A stretch of 64,000 nt of DNA from Fasciola hepatica (lineage: Eukaryota; Platyhelminthes; Trematoda; Plagiorchiida; Fasciolidae): the NCBI GenBank assembly GCA_948099385.1, contig CANUEZ040000113.1:6460501-6524500 (forward strand), read 5' to 3'. A model generated the notes under the pieces. That model was not told the origin of the DNA. It did not search any database and was given only the letters and a program-made list of their open reading frames with translations. Shown piece after piece: positions 35,844-47,155 of the stretch (positions are counted from its first letter, which is position 1; each line of letters opens with the position of its first letter). The position numbers were made by a program, and so were the translations under genes.

Positions 35844-36295
35844 ACCACGTGGTGGGGCACTGTCACGAACTAATTACATACAGAAACTGAAACTCGAGGA
35901 ACATGTCGCCCCCACTGCCGCAGTACCGGGGGATCCGTGGAGCCCATCTGTGCAAGAAACGAGACGTCTTAGCTATCCGCCGTGCAATCCTGGAATCAAC
36001 CTGAACATGAACCTTAGGTAATTAACTTTGAGTATGTTCACTAGACGGATGTAGGACAACAATAAATAACGTCTGAGATTTATCAAACCTGAAATTTCAG
36101 TTTTTATATTTTTACTCAGTGGGTGCTTACGATGAATGATGTCGCTCGCAACTGATGTGCTTTGTGGTTTTACGTTTCCCTCTTACTTTTAGTGGGGATT
36201 CGACGAAACACACTGTGCAGTGGTGGATGCTTAACTTGTATCCATATCAACTGAGGAATTCTGGGGGCTCGATTGGCTGTAGCCGTTATCTGTCC

Positions 36296-36335
36296 CGTTC
36301 GAACTGAACTGAACTGAAATGAACTGAATTGAATA
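36296..36335 (+). repeat. GAACT pentanucleotide repeat
   Basis: About seven imperfect copies of GAACT/GAATT run up to 34 bp before the ADSL start codon. It could be a simple repeat or a LINE tail. Confidence 0.7.
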
Positions 36336-36341
36336 GACGAC

Positions 36342-36353
36342 TCTCATTTCTAG
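36342..36353 (+). promoter_or_regulatory. Splice acceptor 15 nt before the ADSL start (possible trans-splice site)
   Basis: A pyrimidine-rich tract TCTCATTTCTAG ends 15 nt before the ATG at 36369. Spliced-leader addition at such sites is established in flatworms, but a 5' UTR intron would look the same. Inferred from position only. Confidence 0.45.
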
Positions 36354-36368
36354 GTCACCGCGGGTACT

Positions 36369-36415
36369 ATGTGCAGCCTAGCAGATGCCGAGATGGAGCA
36401 GTATGACGTCTACAG
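36369..36415 (+). CDS. ADSL: Adenylosuccinate lyase, exon 1 (start)
   Basis: The ATG at 36369 opens MCSLADAEMEQYDVY and the exon ends AG|gtagga, with the last codon split so that it reads Arg after splicing. Joined to exon 2 this gives [14 protein letters not shown], matching the conserved ADSL N-terminal region (YRSPLASRYAS in the human protein). ADSL converts SAICAR to AICAR plus fumarate and adenylosuccinate to AMP plus fumarate, in purine synthesis in the cytosol. The start was chosen as the only in-frame ATG that joins in phase through the short intron; a second ATG eight codons later (36393) is possible. Confidence 0.85.
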
Positions 36416-36455
36416 GTAGGAGTTGACGCTGGAATTTTAAATATTGGGGCCTCAG
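36416..36455 (+). other. ADSL: ADSL intron 1, 40 bp
   Basis: Begins gtagga and ends cctcag. Without its removal the frame of exon 2 meets a TGA at about 36425. Introns of this size near gene starts are well known in parasitic flatworms. Confidence 0.85.
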
Positions 36456-36589
36456 AAACCCACTTACTACTAGATATGCAAGCAGAGAAATGATTCATAA
36501 CTTCAGTGAACGGCGCAAGTATATCATATGGCGTCAATTGTGGATTTGGCTTGCTGAGGCCCAGCAAGAATTAGGCTTTGACATATCTG
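36456..36589 (+). CDS. ADSL: Adenylosuccinate lyase, exon 2
   Basis: Encodes [20 protein letters not shown], then [19 protein letters not shown] and GFDIS, ending g|gtaagc. It matches the ADSL segment RYASxEM...FSxxxKFxTWRQLWxWLAEAE, part of the helical N-terminal domain 1 of the fumarase/aspartase superfamily. The exon ends after the first base of an Asp codon, which is completed by exon 3 17.9 kb away. The phase and the protein match on both sides make the link secure although no cDNA is available here. Confidence 0.92.
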
Positions 36590-36855
36590 GTAAGCTACCA
36601 ATACCGAAACATAAGTGACACTTGCATGTTTTCGCCAAAATATGGTGCGTTTTAATGTTGATTTATTATTACAATACCCGAGATGAAGCTTCTCAAGCTT
36701 TCCGAACATGCTTGCATGCAAGCATAATTGGACTTATTATGTAACAGGTAGTCAGAGGCGTTTCCATAATTTTTATTTTTTCCTAAAAATGTGAGAAAGC
36801 GCAAGAAGCTGTAGTATGACGCATTAACAGTAAATATCTATCACAATAGTTCATT

Positions 36856-37433
36856 CTTGTAACAAAATCGCTCTGAAACCGATCGGTTTTCGACTGCTTT
36901 TCGAGCGGTTTGCGCCGCTGCATGGCTCGTTTTCCAAGCGGTTTCTCAGTGGTTTCTGAGTGGCTTCTGAACGATTTCCGAGCGGTTTATGCCAACCGTG
37001 TGAAATACGTGATACGCTTTGCTACCCCTGTAACACAGCCCGTTCTTAACATCGGTCTTCGGTCAGTTTGTTTAGTAGCCATTTTACACGGATCAAAAAT
37101 AAATGTATACGAAGAAAACCGACGAGCGGAGTAATGTGAAATGCTCAGTTGGCGTTTATTCCGGTATATTGGTTTAATTCATCGAAATGCCCTGAAATAC
37201 CTCGTTTTATGCTTTGAAAATGGGTAAAATAAGGATAATTATTCGAAAAACCATAAATTGGGAGAGAGAAATGAGCATCGTTAAACGTAACTTGGGAAAT
37301 AAACAAGGCGCAAAACGCTCGGAAACTGTTCAGAAACCGTCCAGAAACCGGTCGGGAACCACTAAGAAACCTCTTGAAAAGCGGAAAGAAACCGATCGGT
37401 TTCAGAGCGGTTTTGTAGTGGTTTCGCTACAAG
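36856..37433. mobile_element. Non-autonomous terminal-inverted-repeat element (578 bp)
   Basis: The left end CTTGTAACAAAATCGCTCTG followed by AAACCGATCGGTTT matches the reverse complement of the right end, except that the right end has about 12 extra bases after CTTGTA. Both ends carry the perfect 14-bp palindrome AAACCGATCGGTTT and many subterminal GAAACC/GGTTTC units in inverted orientation (36880-36990, 37320-37430). No transposase frame is present. A clear target-site duplication was not found, so the superfamily is unknown. Confidence 0.75.
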
Positions 37434-37640
37434 GGTAGTTTCTGTCAGTTCTCCCAAATTACGTTTTCCCTTGCTCACTTTTACCTCCCAATTTGTGAAT
37501 TCTTACAATTATTCTCATTATACCCACTTTCCGGCGCACGAAATAGAACCATCTATAACTCGGCACTAGAGGAGATTTCAATGTAGTCAAGTCAACATAT
37601 TGAAAAGAAATCCGACATCAGTCTTCTTTAATCTTCTTGT

Positions 37641-39300
37641 CAGAAGGCAGAGGGAAGCATCCCATGTACGCCTCTTCACATTGACTTTGTAGGTTCACTC
37701 TCAAGGAGCATTGCTCCACTGTGCCTTGAGATGTACGTCGAGACGTCGGTCGAACCGAGCGTCGTCCTTTCTCACCACTGACGTCGGTAAGGTGTTCCAG
37801 AGATTGGTTGCCCTCCGTGGAAGACGATAAACCGGTGGCAAACCAGTCGATTGAAGCTCCCGCAGCGTTAGGGAATAACATCACGTCCGGCCGTTCATCC
37901 AAAGAAGAAAGTCTTTTTGCAATGCCAGACCCATGTCACCACCTAGGATCTTCCTCAAGCTGGATATATCACCACGAACTCGCCAATAGTACTCGGGGAA
38001 AAGATCAAGAAATCTCAGGCAATCCGCATAACTGGTCTTATGTAAGCCACTGACAAGTCTCGTCGAGAGGCGTTGCACCTTCTCCAGTTTTACCAGCTCG
38101 CCAGTAGCACAGGAGAAGGTTGCAGCACATCTGTACTCAAGTCTGGGACAAACATGGAGACATAAGTAATTGCAAATCCTCAGGACTCAACGGACCAAAT
38201 TAGCGATGTATGGCACCGCGAATAGCTTTGGACGAACCCCAGACTTTGTCCGTGTGGGCTTTAGTCTTGAAAGGCGTCGAGAGCATAACCCAAAGATTTC
38301 GTTCGCATGACGATCTCGGTAGTATTTCACTTCCGATGCGACAAACTACATCCGATACCTTTTTTCCGACAGGCATGTACGCGCATTGGGATACATTGAC
38401 TGGTTGGGCCCAGACGTCAGATCACCGTGTTGAAGCATCCAAATCCCTTTGCGGAACCTCTCTGTCCACATCCGACCCTATGACACGCCACGATTTTGCC
38501 ATCTGCATAAACGAAGCAAAGTGACAGGCAGACTGACAGCAAGTCGTCAATGTAGGTCAGAAACAGCACCGGTCCAAGAACCGATCCCCGAGGGACCCCA
38601 CTTGTTGCAGCATACGAATTTGACTTTGACTGACCAACTCGTGAAATTATCCTTCCTTTCAGGCGTCGAACTCAGGAGACCAAATGTCCTAAGTTTTTCC
38701 AACAGTCGGTTGTGAAGCACCATGTCAACGGCGTTGCTAAAACCAACGAAGACTAGATCCGTGTTGTATTCACCCTCCATAGCCTCTGCCCACCGTTCTC
38801 GTGCCAACAGCAAGTCTGAGATACACGACCTCTTTGGATGGAAGCCATGCTGGGCAGGGCACAGATACATGCACGGCACCGGTTGCTCCTGGATTCGCGC
38901 CGACACTAGCCGTTTCATCACCTTTCCCAAAATGCAGGTTAGGCTCATCAGGCGATAGTTGATGGGTAATTTATGCGAACCCCTTTATGCAAAGGACAGA
39001 TAATTGCACTTTTCCATTCACTAGGCAAACTTTCCGTGCGTAGCGATAGGTTGAAAAGATCGGCCAAGGATGATGCGAGTTCGTTGGCCAATGCACAAAA
39101 TACTGTCGGATGAATACCATCTGGTCCGGGCGACTGATGAACTTTTAGCTTCCTTAACTCCTTAGTGACCTCATCTGAATAGAAGGGTCGCAGCATGAGG
39201 GTAATAACCCTTTGTGAGAGTGACGGCGATGAGGTTGACTCCGTCGCATGCACAGATGGCTAATGACGCGCAGAGACCTCCGCCTTCTAAACGTCCGTCA
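37641..39300 (-). pseudogene. CR1-like LINE 3' half (second family), decayed
   Basis: Minus strand, from 39253: SPGPDGIHPTVFCALANEL and EWKSAIICPLHKG (RT fingers), then GKVMKRLVSARI and QHGFHPKRSC. The motif A region FVGFSNAVDMV has the catalytic Asp replaced by Gly. The motif B and C region at 38610-38547 is unreadable. The thumb follows at 38110-37890 (EKVQRLSTRLVSGL, FPEYYWRVRGD, LGGDMGLALQKDFLL). The 3' UTR reaches about 37641, where a sequence shared with 35711-35843 ends it. It lies antisense within ADSL intron 2. Confidence 0.8.
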
Positions 39301-40299
39301 CAACAAGTGTTTTCTGGTCGACTGCATAACAGTGTGCACGTGGGTTCTGCGTTCCTAATATGCATAAAGCCGTTTGGGCGCAGTGACGAAGTCTTTGGCA
39401 AGCACGGCTTCTAAACAATATCTCTTCTCCGTTTTCATGGACAAACACACATTTCGGTTGGCTTTGTATCGCTCATTGGAAAATGCTCAGTAATTTGGTC
39501 GTCCATTTCCTTCGTATCAGTTTACTTTTAACCTGTGGAAGAATGGCTACTAAACAAACCGGTCGGAAACCGTTCGGAAGTTAATGTTACGAACGGGCTG
39601 TGTGCTCTGAGGGCAGCAAAATACAGCGTGCGCAACCAGCGTTCTACGAATATGGAGAGAAGAACAAGGCCGAAGCGTGCTAACCGCTTGTATTTGGAAA
39701 ACGGTTACGTACATGGAGTGCGCCGATAAATTGTCGGAAGATGCGCTTGCGTTTACCAAGTGCACGAAACGTACATATAAACAAGGTACAGACGGAGATA
39801 ATAAGATCACTACATACAAGCTGTTGCCTCATAATCAATAAACCGTTGCACCAGGTAGGTATACGATTAAGACTTGTAAGGTGGTGAAATCTTACCATGC
39901 AGTTTCCCTACTCATGCAGCATGGGTGTCCCCTTAGTCGGCATATGAGTGCCTCTTTGACCGTACCACCGAGTGACCCATCATTGAACAACGAAAGGGAC
40001 ACCTAAGGGAAGGTCAGCGAGAGACCCGAAAAACGCTCGCGGAGCGTATTCTAGTTACATTTTCATCTAATAAATAATAAGTATATTACTATTCAACGAT
40101 ATTCTATCGTAATTCCAATAAACGTATGCTCACTATTGCTGTTACGCCCGGACTCATGTATAGGTCCTATCCTAGTAACTTCCAGTGACACTTTACTGGC
40201 AACACACTTTTGCACTTAGTCGCATTTCTTCGGAGATAAGCGCAGACATGGAACGAATCAAAAGTGAAAAATGTATGTACACATGGAACAATTTTGCTA

Positions 40300-40302
<3 letters not shown>

Positions 40303-40358
<56 letters not shown>
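40303..40358. repeat. (AT)28 microsatellite in left arm
   Basis: Uninterrupted AT run of about 56 bp; the right arm counterpart is about 48 bp. Confidence 0.95.
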
Positions 40359-40362
<4 letters not shown>

Positions 40363-40679
40363 ATCACCATTGCAGAAAACTTCCGGCTGGATTTCACCAT
40401 TTTCATCTGAAGTTGGAGAAAAGGATTGTTTTTGCAGGTGGTGCAAATATAACTGACATTATCGAGAACTATGTTGGTGGTAATACTACTACTACTACCA
40501 CTACTACTAATGTTTCCAATGCGCACCTTGAATCACGTGGTTCATCATATTCATAAGATATTGAGGACTAAAATGATGATTAATTTAATAATAAGGTGAA
40601 GTTTAAGACGTTGAATGTTACTTTAGGACGTTTATTTACAAGCCTTAGAAACAAAACGACCTTGGTTTACAGAAAGATA

Positions 40680-41045
40680 GCGAGTGTATCCAAAAGTGGA
40701 TACTCAGGGGACGGTCGTGTCAGGCTAGGTCACAAGTTCTCCTTTGATGCTTGCGGGTTACTGACTAATGTTAACACGCTTTTGCTGCTTTAAATAGGAA
40801 AGAAAATTAGATTCTGTTTAATATATGATACGATCACGTGCGTTGTAGAGCTCGTCGCTGACTGTCTCCAGAGTGTACCTTTTTGGAGACACTCAAACGC
40901 ACGGCTAGAGGGACAATTAGCGGCCCTTACTACAAATTTGCAAACTTTTCCTGGTATTTTAGGTACGACGACAGTTGTTCACATATCCTGGAGGCAAAAT
41001 CAACGTCATTGAAGGTCTCCAAAAGGGGACACGCAGAGAATGGTC
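40680..41045 (+). repeat. Three copies of a ~30-bp hairpin-like motif in the arm
   Basis: GTGTATCCAAAAGTGGATAC at 40684, an inverted version around 40870-40900 (reverse complement GTGTCTCCAAAAAGGTACAC), and GGTCTCCAAAAGGGGACACG at about 41015. In one frame each reads V-S-K-[S/R/K] followed by a Gly/His/Tyr and [G/E]-[D/N]-rich stretch. Copies one and three also share a following TTCTCCT block. Meaning unknown; also present in the right arm in reverse. Confidence 0.5.
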
Positions 41046-43098
41046 AAGTATTCTCCTGCGTTGCCTGGGCTAGTAAACGCGTTCTTCGGTCCTTTGTACT
41101 AAGTGTGGACCACCTGCAAGTTACTCATGCTCAGAAGACAACCGTGAAGGATATCGGTTAGTGTGTATTTGAGAGCACGTGTGAGGAGCGCTCGAAAAAC
41201 AACGATTAAAGTTACTGCGCTTGGCAGTCACCGTTCAGTTAAATAATAACATGTGTTAAACGAATAAATGAAGATGAAACTTGCTAAGGATTGTCCATGC
41301 TTGTGTATCACCTAAATGTGCATTATAAAAGGTTAGATCGATTGAAATGATACCGATCTTGTTTATGGGTGAACGGTCAATCACCCTCCATGATTATCCA
41401 GTCAGAACCACTAGCTGGTTTAGCTAAATTCTGCCAGCTTCCGTGTTTTAAACCGGATCAGTGTCTAAATTCTTCAGTAATAAGATGGAATATTGCATCT
41501 AGAAGTTTGCGTTCGTTAACAATAAACGATTGTCATTAACGATAATCAATTGGTTCTACATATTATTGCATCGATAGGGCCTATAGAAGTGTGCAAGTCG
41601 TTAAAAACCAAAAGTTAGTCGAAACTTTTTCACTTAGTGGTAGATTAGTTGCGCGGTGCGTCAGTTATAGCACTTGAAAGTTATTAGTTTACGAAACGAC
41701 TCGAGGAGAATAAAAGGTAAATGCTTGCATATCCTGAACTAGCCGACACACGTTCCACCGGTGTCTAATCCAGAGCATACGCACGATGAACTGTTCTGCC
41801 CAACGCTGATAAACAACTTAACTGTTGCAGAAGCCTGCCCATGTTTAAAAAGCGCGCAGCTAATGAAGCGCAGGCTGGACCAGATCAGGTCAGGTCACAA
41901 GATTTGTTGGCTTGAGTCTTTTCTGCATCCGTTTTCTTGCACCGCAACAGTATCTTTGATACTGCGGGTAAACTTCCTAGTGTGTCTGGCCATCCAAATA
42001 GGCCTTTTAAGAAAGAATGTCTTGGAACGGCATACATGACCTTAGGCCCCACTAAACAGTGAAGAATAGGTAGTTGGGTTGGAAACCTATATCGATTCCT
42101 AACTACCACATAGTCTAAAAGTGACTGGAGATTGTTTACAGTAAGAATTAAGGACTGCGATTTTTAATATCTTCGGATGTTGCTAAAGTCAGTCATCAGC
42201 GCGAGATAATATTTTGGAATTCACTTGCAGGATATCTGTTATGTACTGCTGTAACATATTGACCACGCTTACAAACAGTCCTTGAGAATTCCACGTTACA
42301 GATACTTGTCTTTTTTACAACAGAGACAATCAAAATATTTTAGACAGAAGCAGTGGAATTCCGTAAAGAACTTGGACAAATAAGACAAAAGACAACCGCT
42401 GTGAGAGATATTCCGTTGGTATGCTTATCGGATTTAACGTATAGCAGCTCATTTCATACTTTCTGTTTAATGTTGTGCTGGTAGTACCAAGTAGACTGAA
42501 ATGCATCTTTTCTCTCCTGTTTGGTTTGGTATTATCTTATATATACATTTATTCAATGCCGATTCCCATATTTTCAGGGTTGGTTGGCTACAGTTTTGTC
42601 TTTCATTGCATCTGACACTGGAAATTCAGGTGGGATTCCAATTCCATGTACCTGGAGTGGCTATTTTACCTGAGAGGTAACCCAGTCACACTTTATGGGA
42701 GTGTTGGCCACTTAGAGCCGTTCTCCAAACCGGAACACATCAAAATAATTTGGTATTAAATTATGAAATTCGTAAAATATAAGGAGTGAACACATCGGTA
42801 ACCCCTCGATTGGATCTCTTTCATTCCCCATACCGTAGCCATCACACCAATTCTCCTGTCTTTTGGCCTTCGAATAGCAGGTTGTCGGTGCCCTTCTCGT
42901 AAAACTTTGACTCGCCGACCCCCTGATGTCTTTTGATGCCTGCTAAAATAATGGTTTAGGGAAGAACCATACGATCAAGGATTTGAATCTATCTTAATCT
43001 AATCAAGAAACAAGATTCGTCGTGCAAAACATTTACGTTTATTAAGAACCAAAAAGCATAGGTAGTATTAAAGAAATTGTAAGCATCAGCGTACTTAC

Positions 43099-43244
43099 GG
43101 TGAACGGGTGCGTTATTCGGCATTTCGCCTTCTAACTTGGGCATGGGAACCCAGTCTCCGAGTGAATTATCTAACCTTTTGAGCCTCTGCCAACCACGAC
43201 GATAGTTGTTTCCAGTAAACGGAGGAAGGCTTCTTAGTCGGCCC
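43099..43244 (-). CDS. Exon-like frame at the inner end of the left arm (unidentified)
   Basis: On the minus strand, an acceptor-like ACATAG precedes an open stretch reading PPFTGNNYRRGWQRLKRL, DNSLGDWVPMPKLEGEMP and NNAPVH, ending in a strong donor CC|gtaagt. The part from RRGWQ onward is inside the arm and identical to the right copy; the part before it lies in the spacer and differs. I do not recognise the protein. It runs opposite to ADSL. It may be a real exon of a nested gene or of an unknown element. Confidence 0.3.
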
Positions 43245-43289
43245 CTATGTCACAAGTGGGCGAAGTGTAGAGAGAGCAAATGAAATCAC

Positions 43290-43390
43290 ATTTTGTTCAC
43301 AGAGTGACTCCCGGGGAAACAAAAAGAAACGAGAGCTGCAGCTCGTCCACACGTGGGTTCGAATCCTGCCGGGGTCAACGACACTTACCG
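43290..43390 (+). repeat. tRNA-like (SINE head) fragment
   Basis: Contains GTGGGTTCGAATCCTGCCGG, a good internal promoter B box with flanking T-stem-like pairing, followed by GGGTCAACGACAC. The following bases resemble those after the B-box-like region at 43660. No A box is clear. Confidence 0.45.
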
Positions 43391-43592
43391 TTTGAATCAT
43401 TTCGAAATATGCTGGACCTGCCAAACCACAAAACATGTCTGCTTATTTAACTGGTAGACACTAGTCGATTCACACAGAAATCCTGCAGCAGGTAGTCAAA
43501 TTATTAGGTCACCGTGACGTGTGCCATGGGCCAACGCAATTTGGGAGGGTTAACTGTATGACCCACATTTAAAGCATCCGAAGCCACTTGGC

Positions 43593-43682
43593 GTGGCTTC
43601 GTAGGTCAGCTGGTAGAGTACATGCGGTATAAAAGCGTGGGTGTCAAGCATGTATGGGTCTTAAACCCATCAGAGTCAACGA
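43593..43682 (+). repeat. tRNA-derived SINE head, degenerate
   Basis: TAGGTCAGCTGGTAGAG matches a tRNA A box and D arm, and GGGTCTTAAACCC is an altered B box, at roughly tRNA spacing. It ends TCAGAGTCAACG, like the unit at 43290. Too degenerate to be a working tRNA gene. Confidence 0.5.
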
Positions 43683-43916
43683 TTTCGAACGTTCGGATTA
43701 TGTCAAAATTTGTCAAATTCGCCTATATGTGAAGTTAGTCAAAGATTCTAGGAAACTTGCACCACAGCACGATCTCAACAAGCCTAACCAGTGTGCAGAC
43801 TGGGAGCTTTCACTCAACACAAGGCGATTAATAGTTCCCAGCCTGCAAGCCAACTTGAAGGAGGTGAAGAATACAGACACAAGGGTGAGTTTAGGAGGAG
43901 CAACTGCCGAAAGTTT

Positions 43917-44790
43917 GGTTCAGTTCAGCACCTTCAACCATACACCTCGCACTTCTGTGTTCTGGTTTTGGTTGCTACTTCCCAGCACCGTCGCGTTGGA
44001 GCAGAATGAACAGAAGCATATGGTGGGAGAGCCGACGACAAAGTAATGAGCGGAAGTCATGAAGAAAAAGAAAGGGACCGAATGCAACTACCTCACTGGC
44101 CGCGACACCTAGCAATATCAATTAATGTATCTAGCCACCTCGTAGGCAGATTTCGAGGACCCCAACCCGAAAGTCCGTTGCATCCTACTTGGTCAAGTTC
44201 AGTAATTAGGATTTCCCATACCGTTCTGCCATGCCATGAACTTGTGAATTCACGGATCTCGATATACCGTCCAACCCTTACCTGCCTCAGAGAACAGCTT
44301 CCATCAAGTCTGTCGGCGGGCGTGCGTTACACATATACCAGCCGCCCTAACCTGTTTGAATTTAGTACTTGTCCCAGTGACTTCTCTCCCGTTCCCAACA
44401 ACCCACATCCAACCGCGTTTCTGATACGGTGCTCCCACCATAAAGCAACAGTACTACGGAGACATCCATGCTCAAACACCGACAGTCTTTGCCTATATTC
44501 TACCTTTGGGGGCCACGTTTCTGCGTTCTATAAAAGAACAGATCTAACCGGCGCAGTGTACACTCAACTCCTGACAGACAACCAGATGGCACGCCGGCAT
44601 CAAAGATTACTGAGAATGGCAAAAGCTAAATGCGTTTTCTGTATACGCGACAAAACCTCATCCGTTATCTGACCATTTGGTGAGACACAGCTGCCCAGGT
44701 AACAAAACCAATTTACTTTAGCTAGAGCTTCCACTAACAAGACAAGATCTGGTTTACCACCAACCCAGTCCTGCAGCAGTATTTTACACT
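43917..44790 (-). pseudogene. RTE-like LINE 3' fragment, copy A
   Basis: Similar along its length to 46251-47109 in the same orientation, including GAATGCAACTAC/GAATACAACTAC and CCGCGACACCTAGC(A/T)ATATCA. On the minus strand the thumb region of an RTE-type RT is recognisable only by that similarity, as its own frames are broken. It lies in the spacer between the inverted arms. Confidence 0.65.
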
Positions 44791-46250
44791 TTCAAGGTCC
44801 AAAATGCATCCCAAATATCATTATATTGTTGCTCAGATTAACCAGAAAAACTTGCGACTTACCTGGATCTCCAAACAGGGGAAAAATTTCTTCAGCGTTA
44901 TCTAACTCAGGTAGTTTACTGCCAGGGTGAAGATCGAAGCCATTATTCACTCACAGGGATAGGGTTGCCTCAAGAACCTCTTCAATTACAGAATCAGAAA
45001 GACGGTAGGAGACAACCCAGGCGAAAACCATTTCTAGTAGTGAACTCGAGCGAAAGATCGCCGTAAGCACGAACTCAGTTTTGACTATTTACATTCATGC
45101 ATTGGAAAAGTGTTCTGGGATATCTTTAAATGAAAAGCATCGCCAGGGAACTATGCAGTGGACTAAGTCAAAAATCGCCTTCAAAGTACGGAAGACAGAG
45201 ATTGTGGGTCTACATATGTGCCTGTGCTCTAAACTTTGTCGAAGGATAAAGATATGGTTGGTTAAACTCCGACCGGGTTCGAAACTGCCTTGATTCACTC
45301 GCGTACACACTTAACGGGCGTTGGATAATCGATGAGGAATAAACCCAGAGAGCAATTCCGACGAAATATTTGCCAAGCAAATGCTTCCATGATTTTCATG
45401 AGACCCGTCACTTCTCTTTTACATCACCACAATCACCGATTCAAGCCACTCTCTATGAATCTGCCTGCTATCCTAGATTATCCGGAACCACAGTTTTGAC
45501 CTCAACCTTGAGAGAAAAAAAATAACCATTCCGGTCCAGCAGCGTTGTACCTGTCCAATTAATCTACCTTCCGGGTAACCCTTATTTCTGATCGAGTGAT
45601 ATCTACCTGCATCGTTTCACTTGCAGAGTGAGGAGGGAGATTGAGGTTATATCCGGAATACGTAGTGATCACATAAGTGGGGTCTTGTATGCGCATTTTA
45701 AAGACACGTCACACATCTATTTTCAAAACTTTAAGAGTTCTAATAACGGCAGTTTGTTGCCCTATCTGACATCGTGTGCGACCAATAAATGCAGCCAAGT
45801 GAAGTGAAAGCGTAGGTTTAAGAAGTGTTAGATTTATGCCGGACTCTTGAACTACTGCCTTCTCCAGAGACGCAATAAGCCGTGGCATTTAGCATCGATC
45901 TCTGTTCTTTAACGACCAGTCATCATTGTTCCGATTCCCCAACACAACCGGCACAGAAAGTCGTTTTCGTCCGATAGCTATTACATTTGCAGTACTAAGA
46001 ATTGCTGGCGTTATAATAAGTCGTCTTTAAACTCACCTGAATGTACCTCCAGATCCTTATCAGTTTGATCCTAAGCCTACAAGATCCACTCTCGATTTGG
46101 TAGCTTCCTTAGTCCACTTCATCAAAATTCCTAGGCAGATTCACCCAGCCTGTCCGCTGTTTCTTGATTATTCCTCAGCTCTTGATTCAGTATTCTATTT
46201 TCTTCTTTTCCAAAAATCTGGAGGTTTCAACTATTCCTCACAAGTGTTTC
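44791..46250. other. Unassigned spacer sequence
   Basis: No domain recognised. A short B-box-like string GGGTTCGAAACTGCC near 45275 may be part of a decayed SINE. Confidence 0.3.
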
Positions 46251-47109
46251 AGCTTCAGTTGCAGTTTATTCAACCATTAACCTCGCAATTCTGTGCTCTG
46301 GTTTCGGTTGTTACCTTCCAGCATCGTCCAGTAAAGGGCAGAAAGAATAGAAGCATAGTGACAAAGATCCAAAAAGTCAAAGTTTCAAGAGAAAATCAAG
46401 ACAACAAGGAAAGAGTCCGAATACAACTACGCCACTGACCGCGACACCTAGCTATATCACTCAATGTCTCCAACTATTCGATAGGTGGATCACGTGGACC
46501 CCAACCTGGAAGTCGAACACGTCCTACTCGGCCAAGTCCATTGGTCAATGTTTTCATACCTTTTGCCATGCCATGGACTGACCACCTCGACCTACCTTCC
46601 AACCACCACCTGCCTCTGAGAACAGCGTACGCTGAGGAAGTCTATTGGTGAGCATTAGTAACACATGTCCCAACCACAAACTGTTTAGATTCAGTACTTG
46701 ATCCAGAGACTGGTCTCTGGTTCCCAACACCTTACGCCTAACCTCAGCATTACTGAAACGGTGTTCCCACCATATTCGGGCAATGCTACGGAGACATCGA
46801 TGCTCGAACACCGACAGTCTTCGTCTATCTTCTACCCTTAACGGCTGTTTCGGAACCGTATAAAAGAACAGACCTAATCGCCGGATTGTACACTCTACCC
46901 TTAACAGACAATCGGATGCCACGCCGACGCCACAGATGACGGAGGCTGGCAAAAGCCAAACGCGCGTTCTGTATACGCGATGACACTTCATCCGATATCT
47001 GTCCACCTCGTGAGATGTAACTGCCTAGGTAACAAAATTTATCCACTTCAGGTAGAGTTTCCCCTGCCAACGCACACGAATGTTTCCTTGGTTCCCTCAC
47101 CATTTTCAT
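46251..47109 (-). pseudogene. RTE-like LINE 3' fragment, copy B
   Basis: Minus-strand frames 47109-46825 and 47006-46554. Readable: LPEVDKFCYLGSYISRGG, ARLAFASLRHLWRRRGI, VKGRVYNPAIRSVLLYGSET, RLSVFEHRCLRSIARI, NAEVRRKVLG, and GGGWKVGRGGQSMAW. This is the thumb and C-terminal block of RTE-type elements common in flatworms. A frame change lies near 46850. The catalytic region is absent, so the copy is 5'-truncated. Confidence 0.8.
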
Positions 47110-47155
47110 AATAGAATACAGAAAATCAAGGTAGAGTGAACATGTTCCAAACCCC

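Larger units (their letters stand above)
39456..43198 (+). repeat. Left arm of a 3.74-kb inverted repeat
   Basis: The reverse complement of 49335-53069. Pairing starts GGTTGGCTTTG at 39456 opposite 53069 and ends CAACCACG at 43198 opposite 49335. The arms are 3743 and 3735 bp, and the whole 8-bp difference is in the (AT)n run. Substitutions I saw include 39863 A against G (52662 strand-corrected) and 41037 A against G (51496). No flanking target duplication is evident. Includes unidentified short frames (41761-42039, 40883-41161) that are identical in both arms. Confidence 0.97.

Noticed and set aside
40185..40556. Open frames running through the (AT)n arrays in the arms and at 59.6 kb
   Set aside because: They encode only Tyr-Ile repeats; openness is a consequence of the AT run.
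39456..43198. Arms as terminal inverted repeats of a giant DNA transposon (Polinton-like)
   Set aside because: The 6.1-kb spacer holds only unrelated retroelement and SINE fragments, no DNA polymerase, integrase or capsid genes, and no flanking target duplication was seen.
43593..43682. A functional tRNA gene
   Set aside because: The B box is altered and acceptor arms do not pair; it fits a degenerate SINE head better.
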